A DNA stretch of 64,000 nt, taken from the NCBI GenBank assembly GCA_007693945.1, contig RECP01000063.1, positions 89,023-153,022 on the forward strand, read 5' to 3'. Below, in pieces: positions 27,420-36,775 of this stretch. Both the position numbers and the translations under genes were made by a program. The DNA is from Spirochaetaceae bacterium. GTDB lineage: Bacteria; Spirochaetota; Spirochaetia; DSM-27196; PWMO01. Each line of letters begins with the position of its first letter. Positions within the stretch are counted from its first letter, which is position 1. The notes beneath the pieces were generated by a model. It had not been told where the DNA came from. It saw only the letters and a program-made list of their open reading frames with translations, and searched no databases.

Positions 27420-28797
27420 GGCGGTCTGCTGCCGTCCCTTCCAGTTCTGCAGCCGCATGTACCAGGTAGTGACGCAGCGGGGCAAACTGTGCAAGACGCT
27501 GCAGCGTGAGCATCGCGGCCAACGTGTAGATTGTATCGGGAAGTTGAAGCGACTCGATGATCGCATCGAGCAGCCGCGGATCACGGTAGGCAACCGCGCG
27601 TCGCGCCAGCGCATCCAGTTCCTCACCCAGAAGCAGCAGCTTGGACTCAGCGGGGCTCAGACCCAGCAGCCGCCCGAGCTCGATTCTGCTGGCGCGCGCC
27701 GCCTTCGATCCCGGGGAAAGCAGCACGGCGTGCTCCAGAAGCTCGCGCGCGGTCAGAATCGAGTAGCCGTCCCCTGCGGACCCCAGAATGCGCCACAAGT
27801 GGTAGTAGTAGAACTGCGACCAGCGAAACGCCGCCTCGAGCGCCGTATACTGCCCCAGATCGTCGTTGTCCGCACGATGCGATCGCAGACGTGACACCAG
27901 CCACAGATAGTCGACCATGTCGTGCTGAACGGTCGATCGGATCTCTTGCAGTCCGGCTGCCGCCTGCTCCCACCGGCCATTGACGAAGAACGCGTAGGCG
28001 CGCAGCAGCTGCGGGCCGGCCCAATCATCGAGCGACTCGCGAAGCCGTTCGATACTGCCGAACACATCGGCATCCGAAAGCGGCTGATGATAACGCAGGT
28101 GTTCGATCTCCATGAGTGCGGAGGCGACCGACAGCCCGATGTCTCCAAGCTGCTGGTATAGCCACGATTCGATAACCCCCTGTCCGGGTGAGTATCCAAA
28201 CAGCTGTCTGCGCTGCTCCAGCAGCGTTGAGGCCCGAGTAAGCTCACCGGAAGCCATCAGTGCCGCAGAGTACCCGTCGAAGTCGGCCGGCGAAAGATCG
28301 GACACTACCGACGCAAAGCTGGCAACCGCCTTGGCCGCATCGCCGAGCCGCATCGCCGCGTGCGCCTTGACCAGCAGAGCGTCGTCTGCGGCACCTTGGG
28401 CCAGAGCGGCATTGGCGTGACGCACCGCCTCACCGTAGTCTCCGCGCGCAATCGCAAGCTCGGCCCACGAGTGACTCAAGAGCGCCACTCCACCCGGGCA
28501 GCCACGTCCAACTCCGCGATTATCGGCGCTGCGCAGATGGAATTCAGCGCGGTCGTGACGCCCCTGCTGCAGGGCAGTACGGCCGAGGTACATGGCTATG
28601 CAGCCGTTATCAGGATAGCGGCGGCCGAGCTCGAGCAGCTCATCGTAGGACTCTTCACCGGCGGAACGGCTGACGATCGCTTCGACCGCGGATGCGATAT
28701 CGTGACTCCTGCCCGAGTCACTCACCGTACAGCCGGCCAGCAGCGCACACACGATCACCAGAGTGAGCTTCGCGCGGCATTCATGGTTTCTGTTCAT
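27382..28797 (-). CDS. TPR-like helical-repeat lipoprotein
   Basis: A 471-residue protein with a clean lipobox (VCALLAGC, Cys23). The rest is helical, with TPR-type pairs in the first half (CIAMYLGRTALQQGRHDRAEFHLRSA, GDYGEAVRHANAALAQGAADDALLVKAHAAMRLGDAAKAVASF) and less regular helices after residue 220. It would be anchored in the periplasm. Its 3' end overlaps that of the second RND gene tail to tail by 38 nt, an arrangement kept only if both ends tolerate it. No enzyme motif is visible. The position suggests, but does not prove, a link to the efflux locus. Confidence 0.68.
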   Translation of the reverse strand: MNRNHECRAKLTLVIVCALLAGCTVSDSGRSHDIASAVEAIVSRSAGEESYDELLELGRRYPDNGCIAMYLGRTALQQGRHDRAEFHLRSADNRGVGRGCPGGVALLSHSWAELAIARGDYGEAVRHANAALAQGAADDALLVKAHAAMRLGDAAKAVASFASVVSDLSPADFDGYSAALMASGELTRASTLLEQRRQLFGYSPGQGVIESWLYQQLGDIGLSVASALMEIEHLRYHQPLSDADVFGSIERLRESLDDWAGPQLLRAYAFFVNGRWEQAAAGLQEIRSTVQHDMVDYLWLVSRLRSHRADNDDLGQYTALEAAFRWSQFYYYHLWRILGSAGDGYSILTARELLEHAVLLSPGSKAARASRIELGRLLGLSPAESKLLLLGEELDALARRAVAYRDPRLLDAIIESLQLPDTIYTLAAMLTLQRLAQFAPLRHYLVHAAAELEGTAADRLREVLGSYRDSD

Positions 28798-28895
28798 GCC
28801 CCCTATAACGGGGCCGGTTGTACTGCTGCTTCAAACCGTACCCGGTCTGCGGCCGCGCATCCGGAAGACGTGGTTCATCGAGGGCCGTCCGGGCT

Positions 28896-30011
28896 TCAGC
28901 CTCGCCGCAGCGTCTCCTCAACCGCCAACGCCATGACTACGGCACCACTGAAGCCAACCGCGGCAATCACCGGCGCAGCAGCAGCCAGGCCCAGCCCGGC
29001 GGCCGCAAAGCCGACGATCGCCGGGCTTGCCGCACCACCGGCGTCGGTCACGGTGCGCCACAGCGCCAGGAACTCCACTATCCGCCCCTGCGGCGCCAGG
29101 TCGGTGCCCAGCGTCATATTGATGCCGGCCCCGATACCGTTACCGATGGCGGCCCCCGCGGCCAACAGCACGAACAACACGGGGGTTCGTGCCAGCGGCA
29201 GCAGCAGGAAGCCCAGTGAGAGCACCAGCATACACGGAATCGCGGTCTTTTTGCGGCCCCAGCGATCCATGATCGACCCGGCCGGGTAGAACAGGGCCAG
29301 CTCCACCAGGTAGGCGACGCCGAACAGCACACCGATGCCCGATGCCGACATTCCGATACTGTCTCCCCAGAGCGGGAACAGCACCTTTCGCGCTTCGCGG
29401 ACCAGCTTGAGAGCCAGCACTGCAAAGCCGGCCGTCACGAACGTGTGACGATGATCGCGCAACAGTTCCAGCGTGCGCCGCAGCGAGTTCTCCCGCCATT
29501 GCGCCGACCGGTCACGCAACTGCCGGCCATCATCGGGCACAAAGGCCGCAACCAGCGCCAGAACGGCGCTGCTGAAGGCCGCAAACAGCACGAACGTTGC
29601 GCGGAACCCCAGCCAGTCGGCCACAAAGCCGCCGATGACCGGCCCTAGCGACGACCCCATGCGTGTTTCGCCGCCCAGCAGCGATAACGCGCGCCCGCGC
29701 CGATTGCCCGGTACCAGCTCGCGGAAATATGCCAGACGCGCCAGAAAGAAGACCGTATGCACCATGCCGAGGCCCAACAGAACCGGCGCCATCAGCCACG
29801 GCCGGCCGACCAGGGCGGCTGTCAGTGCCAGTAGCGCCTCAAGCGCAACCGCAGCGAGCATCACGCGCTTTTTACCTATACGACCGATGATCATTCCCCC
29901 GGGAATGCTGCCTGCCAGCGAACCCAGCGCGAACATCGCCATAATGATCCCGGTCTGAGACAGGCCGGCGCCAAGCGCGCGGATGTGCAACGGAAGAATC
30001 GGCAGAATCAC
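28896..30011 (-). CDS. Major facilitator superfamily transporter (N-terminus uncertain, possible frameshift)
   Basis: The conservative GTG start at 30011 gives 371 residues with about 11 membrane segments, including the MFS loop motif IGRIGKKRVML and the later IMDRWGRKKTAIP. TM1 is truncated by this start. The same frame continues upstream without a stop and encodes RSFILPFYVPALLWSSGAG, obviously the missing first part of TM1, yet it holds no ATG, GTG or TTG before its stop near 30262. An ATG with a perfect AAGAGGAG site at 30148 opens a different frame that hits TGA at 30091-30089. A one-base indel (natural or sequencing) or a -1 frameshift would join the two. The substrate is unknown. No partner gene is visible. 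Confidence 0.7.
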   Translation of the reverse strand: MILPILPLHIRALGAGLSQTGIIMAMFALGSLAGSIPGGMIIGRIGKKRVMLAAVALEALLALTAALVGRPWLMAPVLLGLGMVHTVFFLARLAYFRELVPGNRRGRALSLLGGETRMGSSLGPVIGGFVADWLGFRATFVLFAAFSSAVLALVAAFVPDDGRQLRDRSAQWRENSLRRTLELLRDHRHTFVTAGFAVLALKLVREARKVLFPLWGDSIGMSASGIGVLFGVAYLVELALFYPAGSIMDRWGRKKTAIPCMLVLSLGFLLLPLARTPVLFVLLAAGAAIGNGIGAGINMTLGTDLAPQGRIVEFLALWRTVTDAGGAASPAIVGFAAAGLGLAAAAPVIAAVGFSGAVVMALAVEETLRRG

Positions 30012-30324
30012 CCCGGCGCCGCTCGACCACAGCAGAGCCGGGACATAGAAGGGCAGGATAAAGCTGCGCAGGCGGAACTCTTGGGTGCTCAGAGGAACTG
30101 TGGCTCCAGCAGTCGAGGAATGAGTATCGTAATCACCGCGCGTTCCATCGAACTCCTCTTCACGGCAGACCCACCTGACTGCGCTTCGACTTGTCTTACG
30201 CGATTCGAAACAGCGGTACGTGAGCGCATGAGAGTCTACTAGTGCGCGGCGTGTCTGTCAATGAAACTGACGGGGTGTCAGCTGTGAGCCGAAATCATGC
30301 AGGCGTCCGCTTCAGACGGCCTTG

Positions 30325-31674
30325 TCAGCCCACAACCCGTTCGAGCACGTAGACGAAGTTACGGTCAGTACCGAAGACCACCCAGCGACCGGCAATCACC
30401 GGCGGACTCAGGATCGAGCCCTCGATTTCCAGTTCCCAGATCACACGCCCGTTGCGCGCCGACAGCGCCACCAGACGCGGCGGGCGCGGCTCGAAATCGT
30501 GTTCGACCGAAACGCTCCAGGCACCCAGGCCCGGCAGCGGCTGGTTCTGAGGTTCGGCCGAGACGTCCTCGCCGCGCAGCCCGACGTAAACACGGTCGCC
30601 GGCAATGGTCGGCGCACTGCTCGTACGCCGCGAGAACTCGCGTTGCCAGACCTTCGTGCCGCTGCGCGCATCCAGCGCGCGCACGACATTATCGCCTCCG
30701 GTGACAATCACGTGGTTGCGCCATACCGCCGGCGCCTGAAAATCAAGGATATTGAGATTACCGCGAAACTCCATGAACGGATTGCTCGGGCGGTCCACGC
30801 CCCAGCGCGACTCGGCGTAGTGAACCCATTCGATTTCGCCGCTGCGGCGGTTCAATGCGTAGTGCCGGTACTCCCAGTAGTCGCCGCGACTACGGCTGGT
30901 GGCCATAAACACGCGCCGTTCGGTGACCGCCGGAAACGAGTACCAGGTGGCGTCCATGACCTCGGCGGGCAGCAGCCAGTGATAGTCGCGGGTTTGGAGG
31001 TCGTAGGCTCCCAGCGTTCGCGGGTTGCTGATCGGTCCGCGGGCAAAGTACATCACGTTGTCGAATATCTGGAACGAGTCCCGGTGCCAGATCGGGTTGG
31101 CGATCTCGTGAACCAGTTCACCATCGAGATTGACGAAGTGCGTACCGCCGCCGTCGCTGGAGAATATGACGTAATCGTCGTGTCGCAGAACCGTGGACTG
31201 CACCGTGCGTCCGGTCTGGTAACGCCAGAGTTCGCTGCCGTCTTCCTGAGAGACCGCATACGCGTGCCCATCATTGGAGCCGAAATAGACGTTGCGATCG
31301 TCGGCGTACGGAATGGAGTTGACCGGCGCCCCGGTCTTGAACACCCAGCGCATGTAACCGGTTTCGATATCCATCGCGTAGAAGTTGCCGTCGGTGGATC
31401 CGAAGTACATCACATTATCTTTGATCACCAGGTTGTTGAAGGCAAACGCACGCATCTGGTCGGTTTGCAGCTGCAGCTTCCAGCGGATTCCCAGCGGCGG
31501 CGGCATGGGGTTCGAGGTGTGGCCGCGACCGCCATCTCCGCGGAACGCTATCCAGTCATCGCGCAGGCCGCAGGACGAGCCAAGCATCAGCAGCGCTATC
31601 GCCACCGCACCCATTGCGACCGATTTCGCCGTCCATTTCGCTGAACTGTCTCCGGTCCTCGAAACTGTGCTCAT
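30325..31674 (-). CDS. PQQ-type beta-propeller lipoprotein (BamB-like fold)
   Basis: A 449-residue protein with lipobox LMLGSSC (Cys35). It contains seven or so WD/PQQ-like blades with the recurring pattern (V/M)YFGSxDGxxYAxxxxxGxxxW: VMYFGSTDGNFYAMDIETG, VYFGSNDGHAYAVSQEDGSELW, NVVRALDARSGTKVW, LVALSARNGRVIWELE. BamB and quinoprotein dehydrogenases share this fold; no PQQ-binding catalytic residues are evident, so a scaffold role is likelier. It is the last gene of the MoxR-DUF58-transglutaminase operon, 18 nt after the transglutaminase stop, an association that suggests an envelope complex. The gap 30012-30324 upstream of the neighbouring MFS gene holds that gene's missing N-terminus and no other feature. 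Confidence 0.75.
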   Translation of the reverse strand: MSTVSRTGDSSAKWTAKSVAMGAVAIALLMLGSSCGLRDDWIAFRGDGGRGHTSNPMPPPLGIRWKLQLQTDQMRAFAFNNLVIKDNVMYFGSTDGNFYAMDIETGYMRWVFKTGAPVNSIPYADDRNVYFGSNDGHAYAVSQEDGSELWRYQTGRTVQSTVLRHDDYVIFSSDGGGTHFVNLDGELVHEIANPIWHRDSFQIFDNVMYFARGPISNPRTLGAYDLQTRDYHWLLPAEVMDATWYSFPAVTERRVFMATSRSRGDYWEYRHYALNRRSGEIEWVHYAESRWGVDRPSNPFMEFRGNLNILDFQAPAVWRNHVIVTGGDNVVRALDARSGTKVWQREFSRRTSSAPTIAGDRVYVGLRGEDVSAEPQNQPLPGLGAWSVSVEHDFEPRPPRLVALSARNGRVIWELEIEGSILSPPVIAGRWVVFGTDRNFVYVLERVVG

Positions 31675-31692
31675 GCTGTTTTTGCCGCTCTC

Positions 31693-33948
31693 CTAGTAAC
31701 GCAGCCCGCGCAGACTGAAGGCACGCCGCAGCAGGCCGCGCAGCCCGTCACGCCGGCTGCCGCGCACGACCTCGCGGTAGCTTTGCAGCAGCGACTGCCA
31801 CAGCGCTCCGCGCTCGCTGTCCGCCGCGTGTTCCCGATAGCGCAACCGTGTATAGTCAGCGGCAAAGCGCTGCAGTTCCTGATAGCGCGCGGCGTACTCC
31901 TGAGCCGTCGTCGACGGCGTTTTGAACTCGTAGCCGGCAGCAGCCAGCTTCATAAGCAACGCGGTGTACAATGCACGTGCACCGCGGTAGCCGCGGCGGC
32001 GAGCGACTGCCGCCAGGTAGCTCTCCCGTGCGTAGCGGTAGGCGTACAGTCCGGCTATCGTCAGCGCGGCAAGTATCAGCAGCAGCATTCCGACTTCTCG
32101 CCACGGGAACACGAAGCCCGCTATACGATCGCTGCGCGGATCAAGCATCGGGATCACTACTTTCAGCTCGTTGGGGTCATCACCGGGGGCGGGCGGTATG
32201 GCGTGAGCGGTGGGTTCGAAGTCAATCCAACCGTAGCCCGGTACGTAGTACTGCACCCAGGAATGGCGATGCGAGGTCGTCACCAGGTAGAGATCCCGAA
32301 GCGAGTACTGCTGCAGCTCCTCGATCTGACGCTGCAACACCCACAGGCCCTGCAGGTGCGACAATGTCTGAAGCTGCCGCGAAGCCAGATAGCCGGTCAC
32401 CACGCGTGACGGGATACCGGCCATGCGCCCGAGTATGGCCGCGCTGTTGGAGAACTCAACACAGTCTCCGGTACGCGTCTGATCGATGAAGCGCACCATG
32501 TGCGCTGTCGAAACGGCGTCATCGTAGCCGGCCTTGTACTGAAAATCGAAGAAACTGCGCAGGATAGCGTCGATAGTCTCGAAATGACCGCCGTCGGCCG
32601 GCACCCGCTCATCAAGGTGGCGCTGAAACACCTCGCGGTCGGCCTCGCGCAGCTCGATCTCGAGATAGTTCTCGAGCCGTTCGACGTCGCGCTCCAGCAT
32701 CCTCCGCGCGCGTGCCAGCTCTCCGGGGGGCGGCGTGCTCAGCCGCGACACCGATGTGTAGTGATAACTGAACGGGTAGTAGTTGGCGCGGTAGACGGTA
32801 GGCTCAACAGCGTACGGCCGATACTGCAGCACGCGGTCGGGGATGGTCGAGAAGAAGCGGATCTCCTGCGGCCGCCGTGCGCGGTCCGGGATCCGCTGTC
32901 GGTCACGCCAGGTTCCTATCAATCTCATGGTCGTCAGCTCGTTGAGCGGCTCGTCGAGAGCGCGCTGAAAACCACGCACGGTGTCAAACGCGTCAAAGTA
33001 GGCGTCGGCGGCGTAGATTGGATCGTACGAGCCGGCCACCACCATCACCGCACGCTGCTCGGTCGGTCCGTCCCCGGTGGTTCCGGTCGCTCCCCATTGG
33101 TCGGCCGGCACGCCCTCCAGGCCGCCGCCGGGGTGTTGAGCGAGATCGCCGTCATCACCGTTTTGTCCATCGCCCGAACCGTCTATCCCACCGCGCAGGC
33201 TGCCGTTCGCCAGACCGTCACCCCACTCGTCTACCGGAATCGGGCGCGACTCCGCCGGACGGTTGAGCAGGTTGACCACCGGGTTGTGATCCAGAAACCC
33301 CGCCGGCAGCACAAAGGCCACCAGCAGCACCAGAGGCAGGACTACCGCAAGGAACGCGACCGCCTCACGACCTACACGGCCGCGGGCGCGTTCGGTGGCG
33401 TTGCGTCGATGATCCGCCTCGTCGGCGGTCGACGCCGCAAATGCCGAGCGCCGCGATGCAGCGTACAGCACCAGTCCGTGGACCAGGAACGCGGCGATCA
33501 TCAGCGCAAACAGCACACCGGAAGCTACCGCGCTCTCGGCAAAAACCTCTTCGGAGGCGCGCGAGAAGATCAGCAGCCGGTAGTATATGAACGCCACGAA
33601 GAACTGCTCAAGCGCAAATACCCAGCGTACGCGCGCGCCGATATGGAACACCGCCACCGTCAGCATGAACCCGGCCGCGCCCCCGGCCATCGCTATCCAG
33701 AACGATGAATCAAACCCCGACACAACCGCCGCAGATACCAGCAGCGCGATCAGCGCGATACCCAGCCAGCGTCCGGGACGCAAGCGCGGCGGCGCCAGAA
33801 AGTAGGCTATCGCCATCTCGAGCGGCACCAGCACAAACCAGATGAACGCGGTTCGCACGTCGTACGATATGACAACGGCCGGATGCAGCGCCGGAGCGCC
33901 GAAGGCAATGATGTAGAGCAGCAGTCGTGACCAGAACAAAAGCGTCAT
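31693..33948 (-). CDS. Membrane-bound transglutaminase-like protein (TgpA/DUF3488 type)
   Basis: A 751-residue protein. The N-terminal 215 residues form about six to seven membrane segments, followed by a Gly/Asp-rich linker (about 240-295). A periplasmic transglutaminase-like core carries the triad Cys496 (TGDCVEFSNSAAILGRMAGIP), His562 (SHRHSWVQYYVPGYG) and Asp576 (WIDFEPT). A final membrane helix (about 620-645) is followed by a cytosolic DUF4129-like tail. The family includes essential periplasmic proteins of unknown substrate, regularly encoded with MoxR and DUF58 genes as here. The ATG overlaps the DUF58 stop by 4 nt (ATGA). It may cleave or cross-link peptides during envelope assembly. 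Confidence 0.86.
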   Translation of the reverse strand: MTLLFWSRLLLYIIAFGAPALHPAVVISYDVRTAFIWFVLVPLEMAIAYFLAPPRLRPGRWLGIALIALLVSAAVVSGFDSSFWIAMAGGAAGFMLTVAVFHIGARVRWVFALEQFFVAFIYYRLLIFSRASEEVFAESAVASGVLFALMIAAFLVHGLVLYAASRRSAFAASTADEADHRRNATERARGRVGREAVAFLAVVLPLVLLVAFVLPAGFLDHNPVVNLLNRPAESRPIPVDEWGDGLANGSLRGGIDGSGDGQNGDDGDLAQHPGGGLEGVPADQWGATGTTGDGPTEQRAVMVVAGSYDPIYAADAYFDAFDTVRGFQRALDEPLNELTTMRLIGTWRDRQRIPDRARRPQEIRFFSTIPDRVLQYRPYAVEPTVYRANYYPFSYHYTSVSRLSTPPPGELARARRMLERDVERLENYLEIELREADREVFQRHLDERVPADGGHFETIDAILRSFFDFQYKAGYDDAVSTAHMVRFIDQTRTGDCVEFSNSAAILGRMAGIPSRVVTGYLASRQLQTLSHLQGLWVLQRQIEELQQYSLRDLYLVTTSHRHSWVQYYVPGYGWIDFEPTAHAIPPAPGDDPNELKVVIPMLDPRSDRIAGFVFPWREVGMLLLILAALTIAGLYAYRYARESYLAAVARRRGYRGARALYTALLMKLAAAGYEFKTPSTTAQEYAARYQELQRFAADYTRLRYREHAADSERGALWQSLLQSYREVVRGSRRDGLRGLLRRAFSLRGLRY

Positions 33949-35333
33949 GATGCTCTCCTTCCGCGGGTCTTTTCAGCCGGACCGAACAGGTCAACGGCAA
34001 GCTGCTGCCGGTCAACTACGGTCCACCCCTGGTTTTCGTCGATCGCTACCATCGGCCTCGGTTTGTCACGCAGCCGCATCCAGCGCCGCGGAATCGTACC
34101 GGGTACCAGAGCGTAGCCGATGTCCACCACTGCCACAGCCCCGTTGTTGCGACCGCCACCGTCTTTGTCGGTCGCGCCACGGCCGCCGGCTATGATTATT
34201 CCAGCCTCGGTTCGGAACAGATGCGCCTGCACCTGCGGCCGCCGCTGCAGAAAGGCCGGCAGCTCGCCGTCGTACGGCGTGGTGAAAACGACAACCAGGC
34301 GGTCAGCGGGATCATGGAACAACCCCGGCGGTTCGGGAGTAAATGCAAGCGCACCAACCTCAGCGCTGACCGCGTCGATATCGGCCTCGCCCTCCAGAAT
34401 CCGATCGCGCTCACCGGTGACAAGACGGAACTGGTAACCGTCCTGCTGCCGCTTGACCTGCCGCATGAACGCCAGCGTCCATCCCTTGAGGAAATCCAGA
34501 TGCACCAACGACTCCAGACTCTCGCCGCCCTTCTTCAACGGAGGCCGGAAGTGACGCAGATAGACGGTAATGATCTGCGTCTGGTCCTGTGTCAGCGGTG
34601 AGATGCGCGTGTAGATCTCCGAAATGCGCGCTGATGCCTTCCAGTTGACATCGCGGAAGCGGTCACCGGGAACGTACTCGCGCATGTAATAGCGTTCCTC
34701 TTCGGGGCTCTTGGTGCGGCTGGTCTCACGTTCACCACCGGCGGCGTATACCGTGGGCAGATCCTGCCGCGTCAGAATCGGTGGACGAATTGCAATCGTA
34801 CGCGAGAAGCGTGGTCCGAAGCCGGCGCGCACCAGCCCGAACAGATCACGTACCAGGAGATGACAGCGGCAGTGCAGCACGCCGCTGAACGGCAGGTAGA
34901 GCGGCAGCGGGAACCGATCGCCGCTGGTGGCCGCGGCGTCCTTGTGAAAAGCGAACACGCTGCGCGACGAACAGACCAGGTCGCCGCGCAGCACGGCGTG
35001 CATGCGATAGAACCACCAGGTACGCGCGCCATCGACCTCGATCTGCTGCTGCTGCCGGTTGAAACGCGAATAGATCGGTGTCGAGCTATGCCATTCTATT
35101 CTGCGTCTCGCGAATCGTGCGGCCTGCAGCCGCGCCGGCACCGCCAGCAGCAGCAGCAACAGCAGCACAACGGCGCTCAGGAACAGCCCCACCGGCTCCC
35201 GTAGTACCAGGCTGCGCGTAAACAGGTAGACTGCCAGTGCGGCCAGAACGCTGCCGGGCAACGTCAACGGATAATAGGTAGAGAGAAGACGCAGCGCCTT
35301 GCGCAGCGTGCGGGCGGTAGCGGTCGCTGCCAT
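33945..35333 (-). CDS. DUF58 domain membrane protein
   Basis: About 462 residues. The frame is open to 35387 (a TTG start inside the MoxR gene), but ATG 35333 is more plausible. Two close membrane helices (about 20-70) precede a periplasm- or cytosol-facing domain with the DUF58 hallmark REYVPGDRFRDVNWKASAR, which resembles a von Willebrand-type fold. The family is paired with MoxR ATPases throughout bacteria. The C-terminal part (LVVVFTTPYDGELPAFLQRRP) fits the vWA-like remainder. It shares its stop with the transglutaminase start and follows the MoxR gene directly. The role is inferred as adaptor of the MoxR chaperone to a membrane client. Confidence 0.82.
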   Translation of the reverse strand: MAATATARTLRKALRLLSTYYPLTLPGSVLAALAVYLFTRSLVLREPVGLFLSAVVLLLLLLLAVPARLQAARFARRRIEWHSSTPIYSRFNRQQQQIEVDGARTWWFYRMHAVLRGDLVCSSRSVFAFHKDAAATSGDRFPLPLYLPFSGVLHCRCHLLVRDLFGLVRAGFGPRFSRTIAIRPPILTRQDLPTVYAAGGERETSRTKSPEEERYYMREYVPGDRFRDVNWKASARISEIYTRISPLTQDQTQIITVYLRHFRPPLKKGGESLESLVHLDFLKGWTLAFMRQVKRQQDGYQFRLVTGERDRILEGEADIDAVSAEVGALAFTPEPPGLFHDPADRLVVVFTTPYDGELPAFLQRRPQVQAHLFRTEAGIIIAGGRGATDKDGGGRNNGAVAVVDIGYALVPGTIPRRWMRLRDKPRPMVAIDENQGWTVVDRQQLAVDLFGPAEKTRGRRAS

Positions 35334-35370
35334 GCTCTGTACCCCGGCGGATATTGCTGCGCGCGCGGCG

Positions 35371-36363
35371 CTAACGGGCCACTTCAACGGGAACAGTGTC
35401 CAGAATCTCCTCGATTACGGTTGACGCCGGCTGAGCCGAGTTCTTCATGACCAGGCGGTGCGTCATTGCGGCAGGGATGATCTCTTTGATCGTGTCTATT
35501 GATACGTAGTCTTGACCACGGATCATGGCCAGCGCTCGGCTCATGCGCGAGAGTTTGACTCCGGTACGCGGGCTGGCACCCACGTCGACGTCCTCGTGCT
35601 CACGGCTGCGTCGTACACAGGAAACGATGTACGCGACCACTTCCGGATGAATCGAAACCTGATCGACCAACGCCTTCCACTGCAGCAGTTGCTGATACGG
35701 CACAACCGGGCCAAAGTCGGCCCAGGCATCCTCGCGCCCGTGACGCTGTACAATTCCGGCCTCGTGCCGGGCGTCCGGATACCCCATCGACAGCTGTACC
35801 ATGAAACGGTCAAGTTGAGGCGCCGGCAGCGGGAACAGATGCGCCCCCTTGAGGTTCATGGTGGCGATGATGAAGAACGGATTCTCCAGTTCGAACGTCT
35901 GACCTTCCACGGTAACCGTCTGTTCCTCCATCGCCTGAAAGAAACTGCCTTGTGTCTTGGGAGTCAACAGGTTGATCTCATCGCACAGAACGAAGTGCGC
36001 GAAAAGCGGCCCCTTGTTGAAGACAAGCTCGTGGGATGAACCGTAGATCCGGTTGTACCCCAGAATGTCCTGGGGCAGCAGATCCACCGTGCACTGGATG
36101 CGGCTGAAGTCGTCCATTTGCGGCGACGCGTCGCCGCTCCGTCCGCGATGATTACCGCCCTCCCACAGAATCGAACCGGCGAGCGCCTTGGCGAGCGACG
36201 TCTTCCCGACGCCGTGCGAGTCAGCCAGCAACACATGCCCCCCGGCAATGTGCGCCGCCAGCAGGTGTTCCAGTTTGCGTCGACCAATCGAGATTACCGA
36301 CTGTATATTGTCGATCAGCCGCGAAACGCCACCCCCCACGGCCTCTTTGTTTTCGACGTCCAT
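35371..36363 (-). CDS. MoxR-family AAA+ ATPase
   Basis: A 330-residue cytosolic ATPase. Walker A is DSHGVGKTSLAKAL (about 48-61) and Walker B is FVLCDEINLL (Asp128-Glu129); a sensor-like ATMN follows (FFIIATMNLKGAHLFPLPAPQLDRFMV), with the PxxxLDRF arginine-finger region intact. MoxR proteins act as chaperones for metalloprotein or envelope-complex assembly. First gene of an operon with DUF58, transglutaminase and propeller genes. No Shine-Dalgarno precedes ATG 36363, and the best promoter ends 7 nt upstream, so the mRNA may be leaderless. Confidence 0.88.
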   Translation of the reverse strand: MDVENKEAVGGGVSRLIDNIQSVISIGRRKLEHLLAAHIAGGHVLLADSHGVGKTSLAKALAGSILWEGGNHRGRSGDASPQMDDFSRIQCTVDLLPQDILGYNRIYGSSHELVFNKGPLFAHFVLCDEINLLTPKTQGSFFQAMEEQTVTVEGQTFELENPFFIIATMNLKGAHLFPLPAPQLDRFMVQLSMGYPDARHEAGIVQRHGREDAWADFGPVVPYQQLLQWKALVDQVSIHPEVVAYIVSCVRRSREHEDVDVGASPRTGVKLSRMSRALAMIRGQDYVSIDTIKEIIPAAMTHRLVMKNSAQPASTVIEEILDTVPVEVAR

Positions 36364-36370
36364 TGCTTCG

Positions 36371-36399
36371 AATGTAGAGCCTGGCAGTCATAAAGTCAA
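36371..36399 (-). promoter_or_regulatory. Candidate promoter of the MoxR operon (leaderless)
   Basis: Read leftward, TTGACT (36399-36394, 5/6) and TACATT (36376-36371, 4/6) are 17 nt apart. Initiation about 7 nt past the -10 would place the transcript start on or beside the ATG at 36363. Confidence 0.5.
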
Positions 36400-36430
36400 T
36401 CGACGAGCCGCAACGGAGCAGGATGATCGC

Positions 36431-36510
36431 CGCATTTCGTCTCCGGCAAGCACCCGCGAAAAAAGTGCAGATTCTTCCCGAAAGTGCGGATTAATGCGGC
36501 CAAATGCGGT
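36431..36510. repeat. Helically phased AATGCGG-type repeats in a divergent control region
   Basis: Copies of (A)A(A/G)TGCGG occur at 36484-36490, 36494-36500 and 36504-36510, exactly 10 bp apart. A related copy (AGTGCAG) lies at 36465-36471 and an inverted copy (CCGCATTT) at 36431-36438. Two longer 12-mers, AAAGTGCAGATT (36463-36474) and AAAGTGCGGATT (36482-36493), are 19 bp apart. The cluster lies between the MoxR operon promoter and the antiporter gene, so it may be an operator array. The rest of the 412-nt gap (36511-36775) holds only a weak possible promoter (TTAAGA, 18 nt, TATAGG at 36719-36748). Confidence 0.5.
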
Positions 36511-36775
36511 ATGTTAACAGCGCACAGAGTCAAACTGAGTAGGCGATCGGGTTCGGTTTCTCCGTCCTGGACTCGGTTCTATCGCCTCCAGCTTCGGCAT
36601 CTTCTGCGTTCTTGCCGGCGTCGTGGCGGGCAGCGGGAGTCTTCCCGTCACGGCACCACCCTTTCCGGAACAATGCCGAACCTGCCGCTGATCCGCCGGA
36701 AAGCCTAAACCGGTACGCTTAAGATCCGGGAAACCGTTGCGGTATAGGCCGCTTGCATGCTATGAGTGAATCGCA

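Noticed and set aside
30322..31644. A + strand frame of 440 codons opposite the beta-propeller lipoprotein
   Set aside because: The sense strand shows a lipobox and repeated propeller blades. The antisense translation is Val/Arg/His-rich, a mirror of GC codon bias.
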